Positions 1 to 7,871 are shown, counted from the first letter of the stretch. The stretch is 18,425 nucleotides of DNA from Lachnospiraceae bacterium UBA2864 (GCA_002350525.1 DEFA01000052.1:78462-96886); one strand, 5' to 3'. Notes: generated by a model not told the origin, from the letters alone. Program-made: numbers and translations.

Positions 1-36
1 GATATTTATGGTAGCCAGTTGCAACTACGTATATAT

Positions 37-81
37 GCATCCGAATAGGCTTTAAAGCCCATCCGGGTGCTGTTTTGTTTT
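37..81 (+). terminator. Rho-independent terminator of an upstream gene outside the window
   Basis: An outer 7-bp stem (GCATCCG paired with CGGGTGC, one G-U) encloses a second perfect palindrome GGCTTTAAAGCC, and is followed by the T-rich tail TGTTTTGTTTT. It most likely ends transcription of a gene lying left of the window edge. No ORF enters from the left edge. Confidence 0.6.
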
Positions 82-149
82 AAGGACAGTTGGATCTTTT
101 ATGAGAGAGATGAGAGAGTTAACGGAAGGTCTTAGGAAGAGGTAAAATT

Positions 150-497
150 ATGCGTAATCATTTGGAGTTTAATAATAATGGAAAACCGAAATCTTTCAGA
201 TACGAAAACGAACTGTATCGTAACTCATTCAGCGGAAATATGATAATTGCATTTACATGTACATTTTTTTCAGGGATTCTCTTAGGCCTCGGTTATCTTC
301 TGAGAGACATGAAAATGCTCGACAAATTCTTATATTTCGGAGGTGTAGCGATCGGTTGTGTTGCGTTGGTTTTCATATGCAAAGGAATATGTAACAGGCT
401 TTTTAAGAATAAACCAAAGGCTTATATCTATATGAGCCTGGTTGCGATTCCTCCTACTGTTATTATAGCTTATGCATGTCTTTCAAAATTAACATAA
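150..497 (+). CDS. Small three-TM membrane protein of unknown function
   Basis: 115 aa, not assignable to a named family. A basic and polar N-terminus (residues 1-27) is followed by three hydrophobic segments at about 30-50, 59-80 and 92-112, so an integral membrane protein is expected. Basic residues between segments 2 and 3 (KNKPKA) suggest that loop is cytoplasmic. The start is supported by a purine-rich GGAAGAGG site 7-8 bases upstream of ATG 150. A 15-codon reading frame (101-145, MREMRELTEGLRKR) runs over this ribosome site and stops 5 bases before the ATG; it could be a coupling leader but has only a distant SD. A terminator at 531-572 follows, so the gene is probably monocistronic. 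Confidence 0.65.
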   Translation: MRNHLEFNNNGKPKSFRYENELYRNSFSGNMIIAFTCTFFSGILLGLGYLLRDMKMLDKFLYFGGVAIGCVALVFICKGICNRLFKNKPKAYIYMSLVAIPPTVIIAYACLSKLT

Positions 498-530
498 AGC
501 CGGATAGCATAAGTTTGTACTCCTAATATG

Positions 531-572
531 TACCCTCTTTACGGGTTAAAAACTGTAGAGAGGGTATTCTTT
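531..572 (+). terminator. Hairpin terminator after the small membrane protein
   Basis: TACCCTCT and AGAGGGTA form a perfect 8-bp stem that extends to 11 bp through one wobble, with a loop of about 14 nt and the tail TTCTTT. It separates the 115-aa gene from the mgtC-like gene. Confidence 0.75.
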
Positions 573-608
573 CAATAAAATTCATCTATATAATTTGAGG
601 GAATGCCT

Positions 609-1283
609 ATGAGCATACAAGAATTCATAATAAGATTATTTGTAGTAGCAGCCGTAGGTCTTTTAATAGGAATTGAGAGGCAGATCGGTGGCCATCATAT
701 AGAAATCAAGACAACATTCCTTATCGCCGTGGGCACATTTGCATTTTGTATGATTGAGATACTTCTTGGTTACCAGGATATAAGGATGTCGGCAAATATA
801 GTTACCGGAATAGGATTCTTATGCAGTGGCGTAATATTTAAGAACGGCCTCACTGTTAACGGACTTAACACCAGTGCGACCCTGTGGTCGACATCGGGAA
901 TCAGCATACTCGTTGCATATGGATATTTTAAGTATGCTCTTACAATTACGGCTATCCTCATTCTTCTCAATATGATACTTAACATATCTGCAAAGAAGAT
1001 TAAGCCTATAAATTTCCTGGTTGATAATGACAGTAATTCTTATCTCATAAATATTGTCTGTCTTAAAGAAGATGTAAATGACATTAAAGAAAAGATATAT
1101 GAGAGAGTGACAAATGATAAGAATATAGTTAATTCAATAGCTGTTAACAGTATTACACCGGATAAATTCAGAATAAATGTAAAGCTCGGAACCGCACATA
1201 ACGATGAATATTTTGTTAAATTAACAAATGAGATATTCAATCTAAATGTTCTTTCCGTGTCATATGAGAAACTTGATCAGTAA
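609..1283 (+). CDS. MgtC/SapB family membrane protein
   Basis: 224 aa from the chosen start. The N-terminal half is the conserved MgtC/SapB membrane domain: R-x7-GLLIGIERQ at about residues 7-26, a second TM (about 33-52), then GIGFLCSGVIF followed by GLNTSATLW, the family's signature around the third TM (about 66-100). A further hydrophobic segment runs about 98-125. The hydrophilic C-terminal 75 residues fit the ACT-like regulatory domain of longer family members. MgtC proteins act in survival under Mg2+ limitation and modulate membrane ATPases in pathogens; the role in gut or rumen Firmicutes is not established. ATG 609 is preferred over ATG 603 because the GAGGG site at 597-601 lies 7 bases before 609 but only 1 base before 603. 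The stop codon lies in a short tandem duplication shared with the convergent kinase gene. Confidence 0.88.
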   Translation: MSIQEFIIRLFVVAAVGLLIGIERQIGGHHIEIKTTFLIAVGTFAFCMIEILLGYQDIRMSANIVTGIGFLCSGVIFKNGLTVNGLNTSATLWSTSGISILVAYGYFKYALTITAILILLNMILNISAKKIKPINFLVDNDSNSYLINIVCLKEDVNDIKEKIYERVTNDKNIVNSIAVNSITPDKFRINVKLGTAHNDEYFVKLTNEIFNLNVLSVSYEKLDQ

Positions 1284-1327
1284 TCTACAATTTCCCAAAT
1301 AAAGCTTGATCAGTGATCTACCATTTC
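1272..1327. repeat. 33-bp-period direct repeat across a convergent gene junction
   Basis: Two 23-nt copies at 1272-1294 and 1305-1327 differ at two positions. The first contains the last codons and stop of the mgtC-like gene; the second contains the last codons and stop of the minus-strand kinase. Each copy also carries a decayed image of the other gene's end, as expected for a recent tandem duplication of the junction. Confidence 0.85.
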
Positions 1328-2268
1328 TTAAGTAGAGATATGGTTCTGTCGAAATGATATCCCGGATATTTTTCTTTAAATACCTTATTTCCGGATAAAT
1401 AATCCGTATAATATCTGAGAGCAAGTTCGAAACATATCTTATTCAAAGCATACGATAGATAGTTATCTACATCGTATGCTTTCTTTTTGTATATACTTTT
1501 GTAGCCTTCAGTTAAAACCTTTGCGGAAATGCCATCAAAACAACCGTCATGAATACAGCAGGATCTGACACAATCGGCAATATCTTCAATTCTTGACCCC
1601 ATCATAAGAGTATCCATATCAAGAAAAGCAGTGACCTTTTTATTATCAAAAAGCATATTTGCAATCTTAGTATCTCCGTGAATTATTGCTACACAATCTA
1701 ATGTATAATATGCACTATCCGTATAGTTACCGATTCTTTCGCTTATCAGATTCTCAATTTCAGGATTACGCAGTGAGAAGTCATTTCCCTGATCAGACAG
1801 AATATCAAGATATCTCATATAGTAATAATTGATATCATGAAGATGAGGATAAGCAGCATGTGGAAATTCACTTATGGTATCAAATATATTATGAAGTTCA
1901 GCCAGTCCTTGTCCGCATGCATATAGACTCTCATTTGAAAGAGGATAAGACGGTATATCTCCATCGATGTATGGATATAACCTCCAGTTATATCCGTTAC
2001 TGTCAGTATAATGATATCGGTTTCGCCCAAGTTCTTTCCATACGGGATACTTTAAAAGGCTGTTTTTAAATGCACGGGAATACAGATCGTAATTAAATTC
2101 AATAGCATCTATATCAATTGATTTTGAAATTCGTTGTATAACATAAAGACCTGAAGGTGCATTTATACGATATGTATCATTTATATGTCCGTCTCCGAGA
2201 GGATATATTGAGACTGAATTCTTATCAATCCCGAGAAAATCAAGAAAATCATCCATAGCATTTTCCAT
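1318..2268 (-). CDS. APH-fold phosphotransferase, N-acetylhexosamine kinase-like
   Basis: 316 aa. The N-lobe has a glycine-rich nucleotide loop GDGHINDTYRI (residues 25-35) and the strand LYVIQRI that carries or neighbours the usual nucleotide-binding basic residue. The C-lobe has the catalytic loop IHGDTKIANMLFD (H197, D199, N204) and the metal-binding segment FLDMDTLMMG (D217, D219) followed by a D-x6-R element. The GHINDTYR and D-DT-MG pattern is closer to NahK-type N-acetylhexosamine 1-kinases than to antibiotic kinases, so phosphorylation of a salvaged sugar or other small hydroxyl compound is the best inference. It is somewhat shorter than NahK (about 360 aa). The minus-strand SD is weak for ATG 2268; the ATG at 2256 has a GGATGG-like site at better spacing and is an alternative. 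It is divergent from the 2400 gene. Confidence 0.75.
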   Translation of the reverse strand: MENAMDDFLDFLGIDKNSVSIYPLGDGHINDTYRINAPSGLYVIQRISKSIDIDAIEFNYDLYSRAFKNSLLKYPVWKELGRNRYHYTDSNGYNWRLYPYIDGDIPSYPLSNESLYACGQGLAELHNIFDTISEFPHAAYPHLHDINYYYMRYLDILSDQGNDFSLRNPEIENLISERIGNYTDSAYYTLDCVAIIHGDTKIANMLFDNKKVTAFLDMDTLMMGSRIEDIADCVRSCCIHDGCFDGISAKVLTEGYKSIYKKKAYDVDNYLSYALNKICFELALRYYTDYLSGNKVFKEKYPGYHFDRTISLLKKW

Positions 2269-2351
2269 CCGTAAATTGTTTTATATATTATAATCTATAA
2301 AATCTATTTATATAATATAAAAATTCTGTTTCGTTTTATGATATAATATTT
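2269..2351. promoter_or_regulatory. AT-rich divergent promoter region with an extended -10 on the plus strand
   Basis: This roughly 80-bp spacer separates two divergent genes and is almost pure A/T. On the plus strand TGATATAAT at 2339-2347 is a textbook extended -10 (TG-n-TATAAT), placing a transcription start near 2354 and giving the 2400 gene a leader of about 45 nt. On the minus strand a TATAAT lies at 2292-2287 without a convincing -35. Confidence 0.55.
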
Positions 2352-2399
2352 TTGTTTTACTGCCACGATAGTATTTACAGTTATGATAGAGGATACATT

Positions 2400-3296
2400 A
2401 TGAAAAAGATATACTATCACCTTCCCGGATTATTTGAATTTTACGATCTGTATAGAGTATTTCTGGCTTTGTTCAGGAAACATAGAGAGTACTTTTATGA
2501 ATGGTGCGAGATAGGTTCAATATACGGTGCTCCGGGAGATTGTATATGGGGAGGCGGAAGAGTAGGTTACGGTGATGCGGATCAGGAAGATGTCGCGGCT
2601 CTTATGAAGGAATATGATATATCCGCAAGACTTACTTTCAGCAATTCACTTCTGAAAATCGAGCATCTTTATGATAGAAAATGTAACGAATTATGTCGGC
2701 TTTTTGAAAACAACGGAACAAAAGAAAACGGTATAATCATTTATTCCGATCTTCTGCTTGATTATATAAGAACAAAATATCCAGCATATTACTTTGTATC
2801 ATCGACTACAAAAGTCATCACGGATTTTAGTGAATTTACAAAAGAACTCAACAGAAAAGAATTTCGATATATAGTACCTGATTTCAGACTCAATAAAGAC
2901 TTTTCGAATCTTAATGCATTATTTCCCGAACAGAAACAGAAGATAGAATTCCTTTGCAACGAATGTTGCAGTTTCAATTGTTATGACAGGAAGATTTGTT
3001 ATGAAAACGTGAGTAGACGTTGTCTTGGTGAAGACACTGAAGAACATATCTGTGTATCTCCCGATTCCACTTACGGATATCGGTTTTCAGGAGCCATGAA
3101 AAATCCGGCATTTATCGGAATTGAGGATATAAAAAATATATATGCTCCGAAAGAGTTCACGCATTTCAAAATAGAAGGACGAAGTCTCGGAAGTGCCGTT
3201 ATACTTGAAATGCTGTTATATTACATGACGAAACCCGAATATCATATAAATGTCAGGGAAGATATATACTTAGACAGTATGCTGGATCTTTTCTAA
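2400..3296 (+). CDS. Peptidase U32-like cysteine-rich protein (possible Fe-S TIM-barrel)
   Basis: 298 aa from ATG 2400. An upstream TTG (2352) would fall at the predicted transcription start and has no ribosome site, whereas ATG 2400 has GAGG 8 bases upstream. The C-terminal FKIEGR (residues 256-261) matches the KIEGR element of the U32/UbiU/UbiV/RlhA superfamily. A cysteine cluster C186-x2-CC-x3-C-x5-C200 precedes it, as in family members that bind a 4Fe-4S cluster. The N-terminal GDCIWGGGR (47-54), ISARLTFSNS (74-83), a conserved-looking YDRKCN (91-96) and FVSSTTK (132-138) fit a barrel. Known relatives act as O2-independent hydroxylases or RNA/peptide-modifying enzymes; no substrate can be read here. 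The family call is from motif memory. Confidence 0.5.
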   Translation: MKKIYYHLPGLFEFYDLYRVFLALFRKHREYFYEWCEIGSIYGAPGDCIWGGGRVGYGDADQEDVAALMKEYDISARLTFSNSLLKIEHLYDRKCNELCRLFENNGTKENGIIIYSDLLLDYIRTKYPAYYFVSSTTKVITDFSEFTKELNRKEFRYIVPDFRLNKDFSNLNALFPEQKQKIEFLCNECCSFNCYDRKICYENVSRRCLGEDTEEHICVSPDSTYGYRFSGAMKNPAFIGIEDIKNIYAPKEFTHFKIEGRSLGSAVILEMLLYYMTKPEYHINVREDIYLDSMLDLF

Positions 3297-3316
3297 AATC
3301 GATCCGATAAGGATAC

Positions 3317-3340
3317 GTCTCGCAAGAGACTTGCTTTATT
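3317..3340 (+). terminator. Weak hairpin with GNRA-type loop before the esterase gene
   Basis: GTCTC-GCAA-GAGAC forms a 5-bp stem closed by a GCAA tetraloop, followed by an interrupted T tract (TTGCTTTATT). It lies between the U32-like gene and the esterase and may be a weak terminator or an RNA stability element. Confidence 0.35.
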
Positions 3341-3368
3341 CTAAATCATGAAAGGAAAACATTTAATT

Positions 3369-4112
3369 ATGAAAGAATTCTATATCAATAGTGACGGTAT
3401 ACGGCTTCACTCGAAACTCGACAGACCTGAGGGTGCAGAAAAAGGACCTCTCTGTATTCTTATCCATGGTTTTACCGGTCATATGGAAGAAGACCATATA
3501 ATTGCCGCAAAGGACGCCATGATATCAGCCGGTGTTTCAGTACTCAGAGTTGAGATGTACGGTCACGGACAGAGCGACGGTGAATTTAAGGACCATACTC
3601 TTTATAAATGGGTTACAAACGCACTTTCTGTTGTTGCCTATGCAAAACAGCTTGAGTTTGTAACTGACTTATATCTTTCAGGACATTCCCAGGGAGGCTT
3701 GCTTACGATGCTTATAGGCGGAATGTGCTGCGATGATTTTAAATCCATCATACCTTTATCGCCGGCATGGATGATCCCTGAAATATCACGTGCCGGAAAT
3801 GTTCTGGGTATACCTTATGATCCGGATCACATTCCGGAAAGCATTACAAACGGAGATGTTGTATTATCCGGTGATTATATCCGAGTAGCCCAGACAATCC
3901 ATGTTGAAGATGAGATATCACGATATCAAGGACCTGTATTAATAATACACGGTGATGCGGATGACGTTGTTCCTTTCTCATATGCCGAAAAAGCGGTAGA
4001 GCTTTATAATAATGCAAAACTTATTTCTATACATGGAGACGATCACTGTTTCACTCGTCATCTGAATGAGATGCACGATGCAATAGAAAACTATTTCAAA
4101 AGCATTTATTAA
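3369..4112 (+). CDS. Alpha/beta hydrolase, feruloyl/cinnamoyl esterase (Est1E-like)
   Basis: 247 aa. From memory, the sequence follows Butyrivibrio proteoclasticus Est1E almost block for block: IHGFTGH (residues 32-38, oxyanion region), DMYGHG-type loop here EMYGHGQSDG, nucleophile elbow GHSQGG with S107, SPAWMIPEI after it, VLIIHGDADDVVP with D198 as likely acid, and GDDHCF with H226. This corresponds to the Est1E triad Ser-Asp-His. Est1E releases hydroxycinnamates esterified to plant arabinoxylan. No signal peptide is seen, so it should act in the cytoplasm on imported feruloylated oligosaccharides. ATG 3369 is chosen because homologues begin near the GDGI motif and AAAGGA lies upstream, though at a long 12-base spacing. 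ATG 3348 would add seven residues but has no SD. The next gene starts 11 bases downstream. Confidence 0.85.
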   Translation: MKEFYINSDGIRLHSKLDRPEGAEKGPLCILIHGFTGHMEEDHIIAAKDAMISAGVSVLRVEMYGHGQSDGEFKDHTLYKWVTNALSVVAYAKQLEFVTDLYLSGHSQGGLLTMLIGGMCCDDFKSIIPLSPAWMIPEISRAGNVLGIPYDPDHIPESITNGDVVLSGDYIRVAQTIHVEDEISRYQGPVLIIHGDADDVVPFSYAEKAVELYNNAKLISIHGDDHCFTRHLNEMHDAIENYFKSIY

Positions 4113-4123
4113 AGGAAAAATCT

Positions 4124-4675
4124 ATGAATGAAAAAAGCAAAAACGCTAAATATCTTAATATATTCCGTGACTATGCCGAACACTTTTTGATTTATTCATT
4201 TATAGGATGGATATATGAATCCATATGGTGCTGTATGATATATCATCACAGAGGATTCATTAACAGAGGTTTTCTGTTTGGTCCATGGCTCCCAATATAT
4301 GGAATAGGATTTTTTATAATTCTCGGTATTTTCAGATTGCTGAAGATTAAAAAACCTATACCGGTATTTATCATCGGTGCTGTAATCGCCACTACGGCCG
4401 AACTTATAGCAAGTTATATAATAGATGCTGCAATCGGAAGATCTTTATGGGATTATACCGGTTATTTTATGAACTTTGAAGGAAGGATTGCACTTGTTCC
4501 GGGACTTATGTTCGGTTTAATGATCTGTGCAGCTATATGTCTGATCCATCCTGCAATTATAAAATTTCAGAATCGTATTAAAACATCCAAGATTCATAAT
4601 ATATGCTTTTTAGTTATCGCAGTACTTTTTTTAATCGATCTTATCAGCCGAATATGGCTTGGAAGTAATATATAA
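4124..4675 (+). CDS. Putative ABC transporter permease, CmpB-type (PF06541-like) membrane protein
   Basis: 183 aa with four to five hydrophobic segments (about 18-38, 57-75, 81-103, 123-143, 157-176). The block FLIYSFIGWIYES followed by RGFINRGFLFGPWLPIYG (about 43-60) is the signature of the family named ABC_trans_CmpB, which occurs widely in Firmicutes with no proven substrate. No ATPase or binding protein is nearby, so transporter function is by family name only. AAAGGA stands 8 bases before ATG 4124, and the 11-base gap after the esterase stop indicates cotranscription with the esterase. Confidence 0.75.
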   Translation: MNEKSKNAKYLNIFRDYAEHFLIYSFIGWIYESIWCCMIYHHRGFINRGFLFGPWLPIYGIGFFIILGIFRLLKIKKPIPVFIIGAVIATTAELIASYIIDAAIGRSLWDYTGYFMNFEGRIALVPGLMFGLMICAAICLIHPAIIKFQNRIKTSKIHNICFLVIAVLFLIDLISRIWLGSNI

Positions 4676-4711
4676 TATGCCGTATCAGATATGGGCTAAA
4701 AGGGGGATACT

Positions 4712-5878
4712 ATGTTAAAACATGACAACGTCGATAAGACACAGGATATAAAAAGAATTCTGGAAAGATTGGCCGGAAAAGATTCTTCTTGTGAGATTTC
4801 CGAAAATGAGAATTCAGTTTACTTTAACGAATATAATTTATAGATAGAACTTCTAAATTATCAAACAGCAAATAACGGAAACAATTATGCGGCTTATCTA
4901 TACTTTAAATTTGATCGTACAGATCTCGAAGAGCCGATAATCGAACCATCTACAGCACTGGCAACTTCAAAGGAAGAAGCTATAGATAGAGCAGTTGATC
5001 AGTTTTCAACTGTAATGCTTTCTTTTGTTACACCATTTAAATGCGAAGACATGAACAGTATTGAGAATAGCTTTGACGGTAATAAGCACATATATAAATA
5101 TGCCTGTTCCCTTCCTATATCCTGTATGGGAAATGTAAAAGAGAGAAACAGGAGTCCTTTTGAAATTGTAAAAAAGGAACTTCCATTTTATCTTGGTGCA
5201 AGGAAATACAATTGGGTGAAGCTATATGTGGGAAGAAATAAATCCGATATCACCTGCGAAGCTCGTATAAACGGCATACTTATACCGGAACTTACGGATA
5301 TTCTTACAGAGCATGCAAAAGAAGATGAGAATAAAATGTCGATCCTTATGGAAAAACAATGTATTATGTTCATTCAGGATGATGAGACATATCATCCTCT
5401 GAGATATTCTCCGATAAAAGTAAAAGAATTTGCTGCAGAAGCGATTCCATATATCGCAGAGATACATGATAATGAAAGCTTTGATAAATCTTATAATAAG
5501 ATATTTGATATTACCAAGGACCGATGGCTCACTGTTGAAATTATGTCATTTATTCCCGAGATTGTAGCTCAATTCAGATTTTCTATGATAAAACACACCT
5601 CCGATATCAAACTGCTGTTTGGAGACGAGTCTTTAAGTATAAAAAAACAGCAGCTTACATCTTGGTGTGCATGTGAGCATGCCGTAATTGAAATGCTGTC
5701 CAAGGGAAATGTTGAAGATGAATATCTGATGAAGATCATGAATCACAGCTCATCATACTTCAATGTCATGTGCAAGATTGTCAGTGAAAATCCAAAAGAG
5801 AAAATAGCAGAAGGAAATTTTGTTTTTTCATCGCTTATCTGTAATATGTATCCGGATCATAGAAATTATATATTTTAA
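4712..5878 (+). pseudogene. DUF6348-like gene interrupted by an in-frame TAG
   Basis: A single open frame of 388 sense-sized codons runs from ATG 4712 (AGGGGG site 5 bases upstream) to TAA at 5876-5878, broken only by TAG at 4841-4843 (codon 44). After the TAG the same frame reads on without another stop. The segment before ATG 5015 has protein-like content (LEEPIIEPSTALATSKEEAI) that matches the central part of DUF6348-like proteins as I remember them, and WVKLYVG...ARINGILIPEL (around 5212-5290) matches the later part. ATG 5015 has no ribosome site, so a genuine start there is unlikely. A CAG to TAG transition would explain the stop. Alternatives are a recent pseudogene, amber suppression or a sequencing error. 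Function unknown; cytoplasmic by appearance. Confidence 0.6.
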
Positions 5879-5971
5879 GATTAATCTAAAAATAGGTTTA
5901 TGACGGAGTTATATGTCGATATAAAAATAAGCGAGAAAAAACGGAAATGCTAAGTTCGTTAAGGGGGATTT

Positions 5972-6472
5972 ATGAGTTCAAAAGCACAAAGAAGAGAAAG
6001 GGCAAAACAGAGACGTAGGAATATTGTAAAAAACGCAATAATAGTCGGCTGTTTTGGCTTATTCTTCTTGATACTGGGTATTGGGGGAATAGTGATCAGC
6101 AGATCAAAGTATAATGATTACAAGAATTCAGATGATATCCGTACGGTAGAAGCAAGGGCAGTAAGCTCGGATATACATTCCACAAAGAGAAAGGGCGAGA
6201 TAAGGAGAGAGTATTGGAAGGTTAAACTCAGCTTTGACATAGACGGAAAAGAGTATAGTGCTGTAAAGGACTATGATTATGAAATTAAGAAGGGCGATAC
6301 GGTAAAGCTTGAGGTTTATCATTCAAAGAGTGGAGATTACAAGGCTGCAGTTGTCACTACGGACGAAGAGTATAAGATGGACAATATTATTTTTATTGCA
6401 TCTCTGGGCGTAGGGCTATTCTTAATAATTATAAGTATCGTAGCTGCACTTCCTGATAATAAGAGACAGTGA
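5972..6472 (+). CDS. Two-TM membrane protein with DUF3592-like domain
   Basis: 166 aa. A very basic start (residues 1-19, many R and K) is followed by TM1 (about 21-43), a hydrophilic region of about 90 residues predicted to be beta-rich, and TM2 (about 137-160) with a short charged tail. The middle segment has the DUF3592 pattern of an aromatic-rich strand (YWKVKLSFDIDGKEYSA, about 81-97) and a GD-TVKLEVYHSKSGDYKA turn-strand (about 108-125). By the positive-inside rule both ends are cytoplasmic and the domain is extracellular. Role unknown. ATG 5972 has AAGGGGG 5 bases upstream, the same style of ribosome site as the 4712 gene. No terminator separates it from the broken 4712 gene. Confidence 0.6.
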   Translation: MSSKAQRRERAKQRRRNIVKNAIIVGCFGLFFLILGIGGIVISRSKYNDYKNSDDIRTVEARAVSSDIHSTKRKGEIRREYWKVKLSFDIDGKEYSAVKDYDYEIKKGDTVKLEVYHSKSGDYKAAVVTTDEEYKMDNIIFIASLGVGLFLIIISIVAALPDNKRQ

Positions 6473-6509
6473 AGTGATTCTACAAAATCGCTATTTGTGG
6501 CGATGTGAG

Positions 6510-6577
6510 CCTCCGATAGGTATGATAGACTTTTCCTAAAGTATTTTTATGAAAACATCTATTAGTATATCGGAGGG
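6510..6577 (+). promoter_or_regulatory. Inverted repeat whose 3' arm contains the lipoprotein SD
   Basis: CCTCCGATA (6510-6518) and TATCGGAGG (6568-6576) are perfect complements separated by 49 nt. The 3' arm includes the GGAGGG ribosome site (6572-6577) of the gene starting at 6585. In RNA the 9-bp helix would hide the SD; inner segments (ATAG/CTAT) could extend it. A TATGAT at 6521-6526 could be a -10, which if used would exclude the left arm from the transcript and make the repeat a DNA operator instead. Confidence 0.45.
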
Positions 6578-6584
6578 ACTAAGT

Positions 6585-7871
6585 ATGAGAAAAAGATTTT
6601 TAACAGGGGTGTTAGTGATTACTATGGCTGCATCGCTTTCGGCATGCGGTGATAGTACCGAAGCAATTACTGCAGCACCGGCTGTAACTGAAGCAGCTAC
6701 TGAAGCTGCAACGGAAGCCAAAACTGAGGGTGCTACTGAAGCGAAAACCGAAGCAGCTACCGAGGCCGCTACTGAAGAAAAAACCGAGGCTGATTCGGGA
6801 GAACTTACGAAAGAGAAGTATGATTCCATGACTGCGGAAGATCTTCTCGCTATGGCAAATATCAAGGATACGCAGGCTCTTACCGATGATGAATATTATT
6901 GGATGCTTGATACTTATAAGTTTGTTGATATTGATTATGATAAGCTGGAGATGGATTATTTTCACAGCATAACGTACGAAGCATTGAAGCAGTGTAAAGG
7001 CGGAAGTACCCATCGTATTATGGACAGACTTGTAACCAGTGAATATCCTCAGGTAAGAGGTGTAGGTTACGGTAGTGTATCAGGATTCTTCGGAGCATCT
7101 GACAAAAATGTAGATGCGCTCGTTAAAGCACTTGAGACAGAAACCGATGAGTACTGTTTATATAAGGCAGTGGAAGGCCTGACAAATGAAATGGCTAAGG
7201 ATCCGAAAGTTGCTGAGTTCATCTTTAAAATGACAGAGCATACGAATCCGCTGATCAGAAAGAAGACAACCATTGCTATCGGAAATACATGGTCTATAGG
7301 TGTAGACGGAACCGTAGACAAGATTATAGAAATGATGCATGATGAGAATGAAGAAGTAAGGAAATGCGCTGTTGAATATGCAGGAAAGCTTCATGATGAT
7401 GCAGTAGTAGAACCGATAGTCGAGATTCTTAATGATCCATCACAGGCGAAGGTTCATGGATCGGCTATACGAGGTCTTTCATATATGTGGCTTGACTTCC
7501 CATTCCATAAGGCAACCAGCGAAGCAGCTTACAGAGCTACAATGGATTACTATTCAAAAACTCCGCGTAATCAGGATATTCCTGCATGGGACGGAATAGG
7601 AGCTTTCGATACAGTATCCGAAAAAGCATTAGCTGACAATGACTGGTATAACAATGCTACATATTTTGACCCGGATGAGTTTACTTCTATAATGGCAGAT
7701 GTAATTGCGGACCCGGATGTAAACTGGCTGGCCAGAGGATGTGCCATGAAAGCAGTACATGCGCTGGCTCCGGATCACTTTGATTCTCTTGAAAATGCAG
7801 CAAATGCTTGCGGAGACCATAAGGCTATAGATGAGTTCAATAAGCAGAAAGAAAAGTACGCAAGCGAATAA
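6585..7871 (+). CDS. HEAT-repeat lipoprotein with Thr-Glu-Ala linker
   Basis: 428 aa. The start at ATG 6585 has GGAGGG 7 bases upstream and begins a lipoprotein signal peptide: MRKR, hydrophobic core, lipobox LSAC with C21. An upstream ATG (6549) would place 12 residues before it and lacks an SD. Residues 25-70 are a low-complexity linker of TEAATEAKTE-like units, typical of Firmicutes surface lipoproteins. From about 150 to 330 there are HEAT/PBS-lyase-like helical pairs (TNPLIRKKTTIAIG, ENEEVRKCAVEYAG with following D-A-V-x-P), expected to form a solenoid that binds a protein partner. The last third is less repetitive and Trp/Asp-rich. No catalytic motif is visible. It is attached outside the membrane, facing the wall. 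It sits just before the signalling operon at 8008 but a strong terminator separates them. Confidence 0.75.
   Translation: MRKRFLTGVLVITMAASLSACGDSTEAITAAPAVTEAATEAATEAKTEGATEAKTEAATEAATEEKTEADSGELTKEKYDSMTAEDLLAMANIKDTQALTDDEYYWMLDTYKFVDIDYDKLEMDYFHSITYEALKQCKGGSTHRIMDRLVTSEYPQVRGVGYGSVSGFFGASDKNVDALVKALETETDEYCLYKAVEGLTNEMAKDPKVAEFIFKMTEHTNPLIRKKTTIAIGNTWSIGVDGTVDKIIEMMHDENEEVRKCAVEYAGKLHDDAVVEPIVEILNDPSQAKVHGSAIRGLSYMWLDFPFHKATSEAAYRATMDYYSKTPRNQDIPAWDGIGAFDTVSEKALADNDWYNNATYFDPDEFTSIMADVIADPDVNWLARGCAMKAVHALAPDHFDSLENAANACGDHKAIDEFNKQKEKYASE

Noticed and set aside
101..145. 15-codon leader peptide before the first gene
   Set aside because: Only a distant SD and no regulatory structure recognised; mentioned under the 150 gene but not called.
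1318..2268. Antibiotic-resistance aminoglycoside phosphotransferase
   Set aside because: The fold is shared, but the GHINDTYR and D-DT-MG motifs fit sugar-kinase relatives better, so a resistance role is not supported.
2352..2399. TTG start extending the U32-like protein by 16 residues
   Set aside because: It sits at the predicted transcription start with no SD; ATG 2400 has a good GAGG site.
5015..5878. A separate gene starting at ATG 5015
   Set aside because: No ribosome site, and the same frame is coding-like upstream to ATG 4712 except for one TAG; treated as the 3' part of an interrupted gene.
6483..6505. ATCGC/GCGAT stem after the DUF3592-like gene as a terminator
   Set aside because: Only 5 bp and no T run follows.
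6536..7013. Minus-strand frames with long Ala/Ser/Val or Ser/Phe/Gly-rich repeats
   Set aside because: They are the antisense of the Thr-Glu-Ala linker of the lipoprotein gene; they lack ribosome sites and oppose a clear gene.
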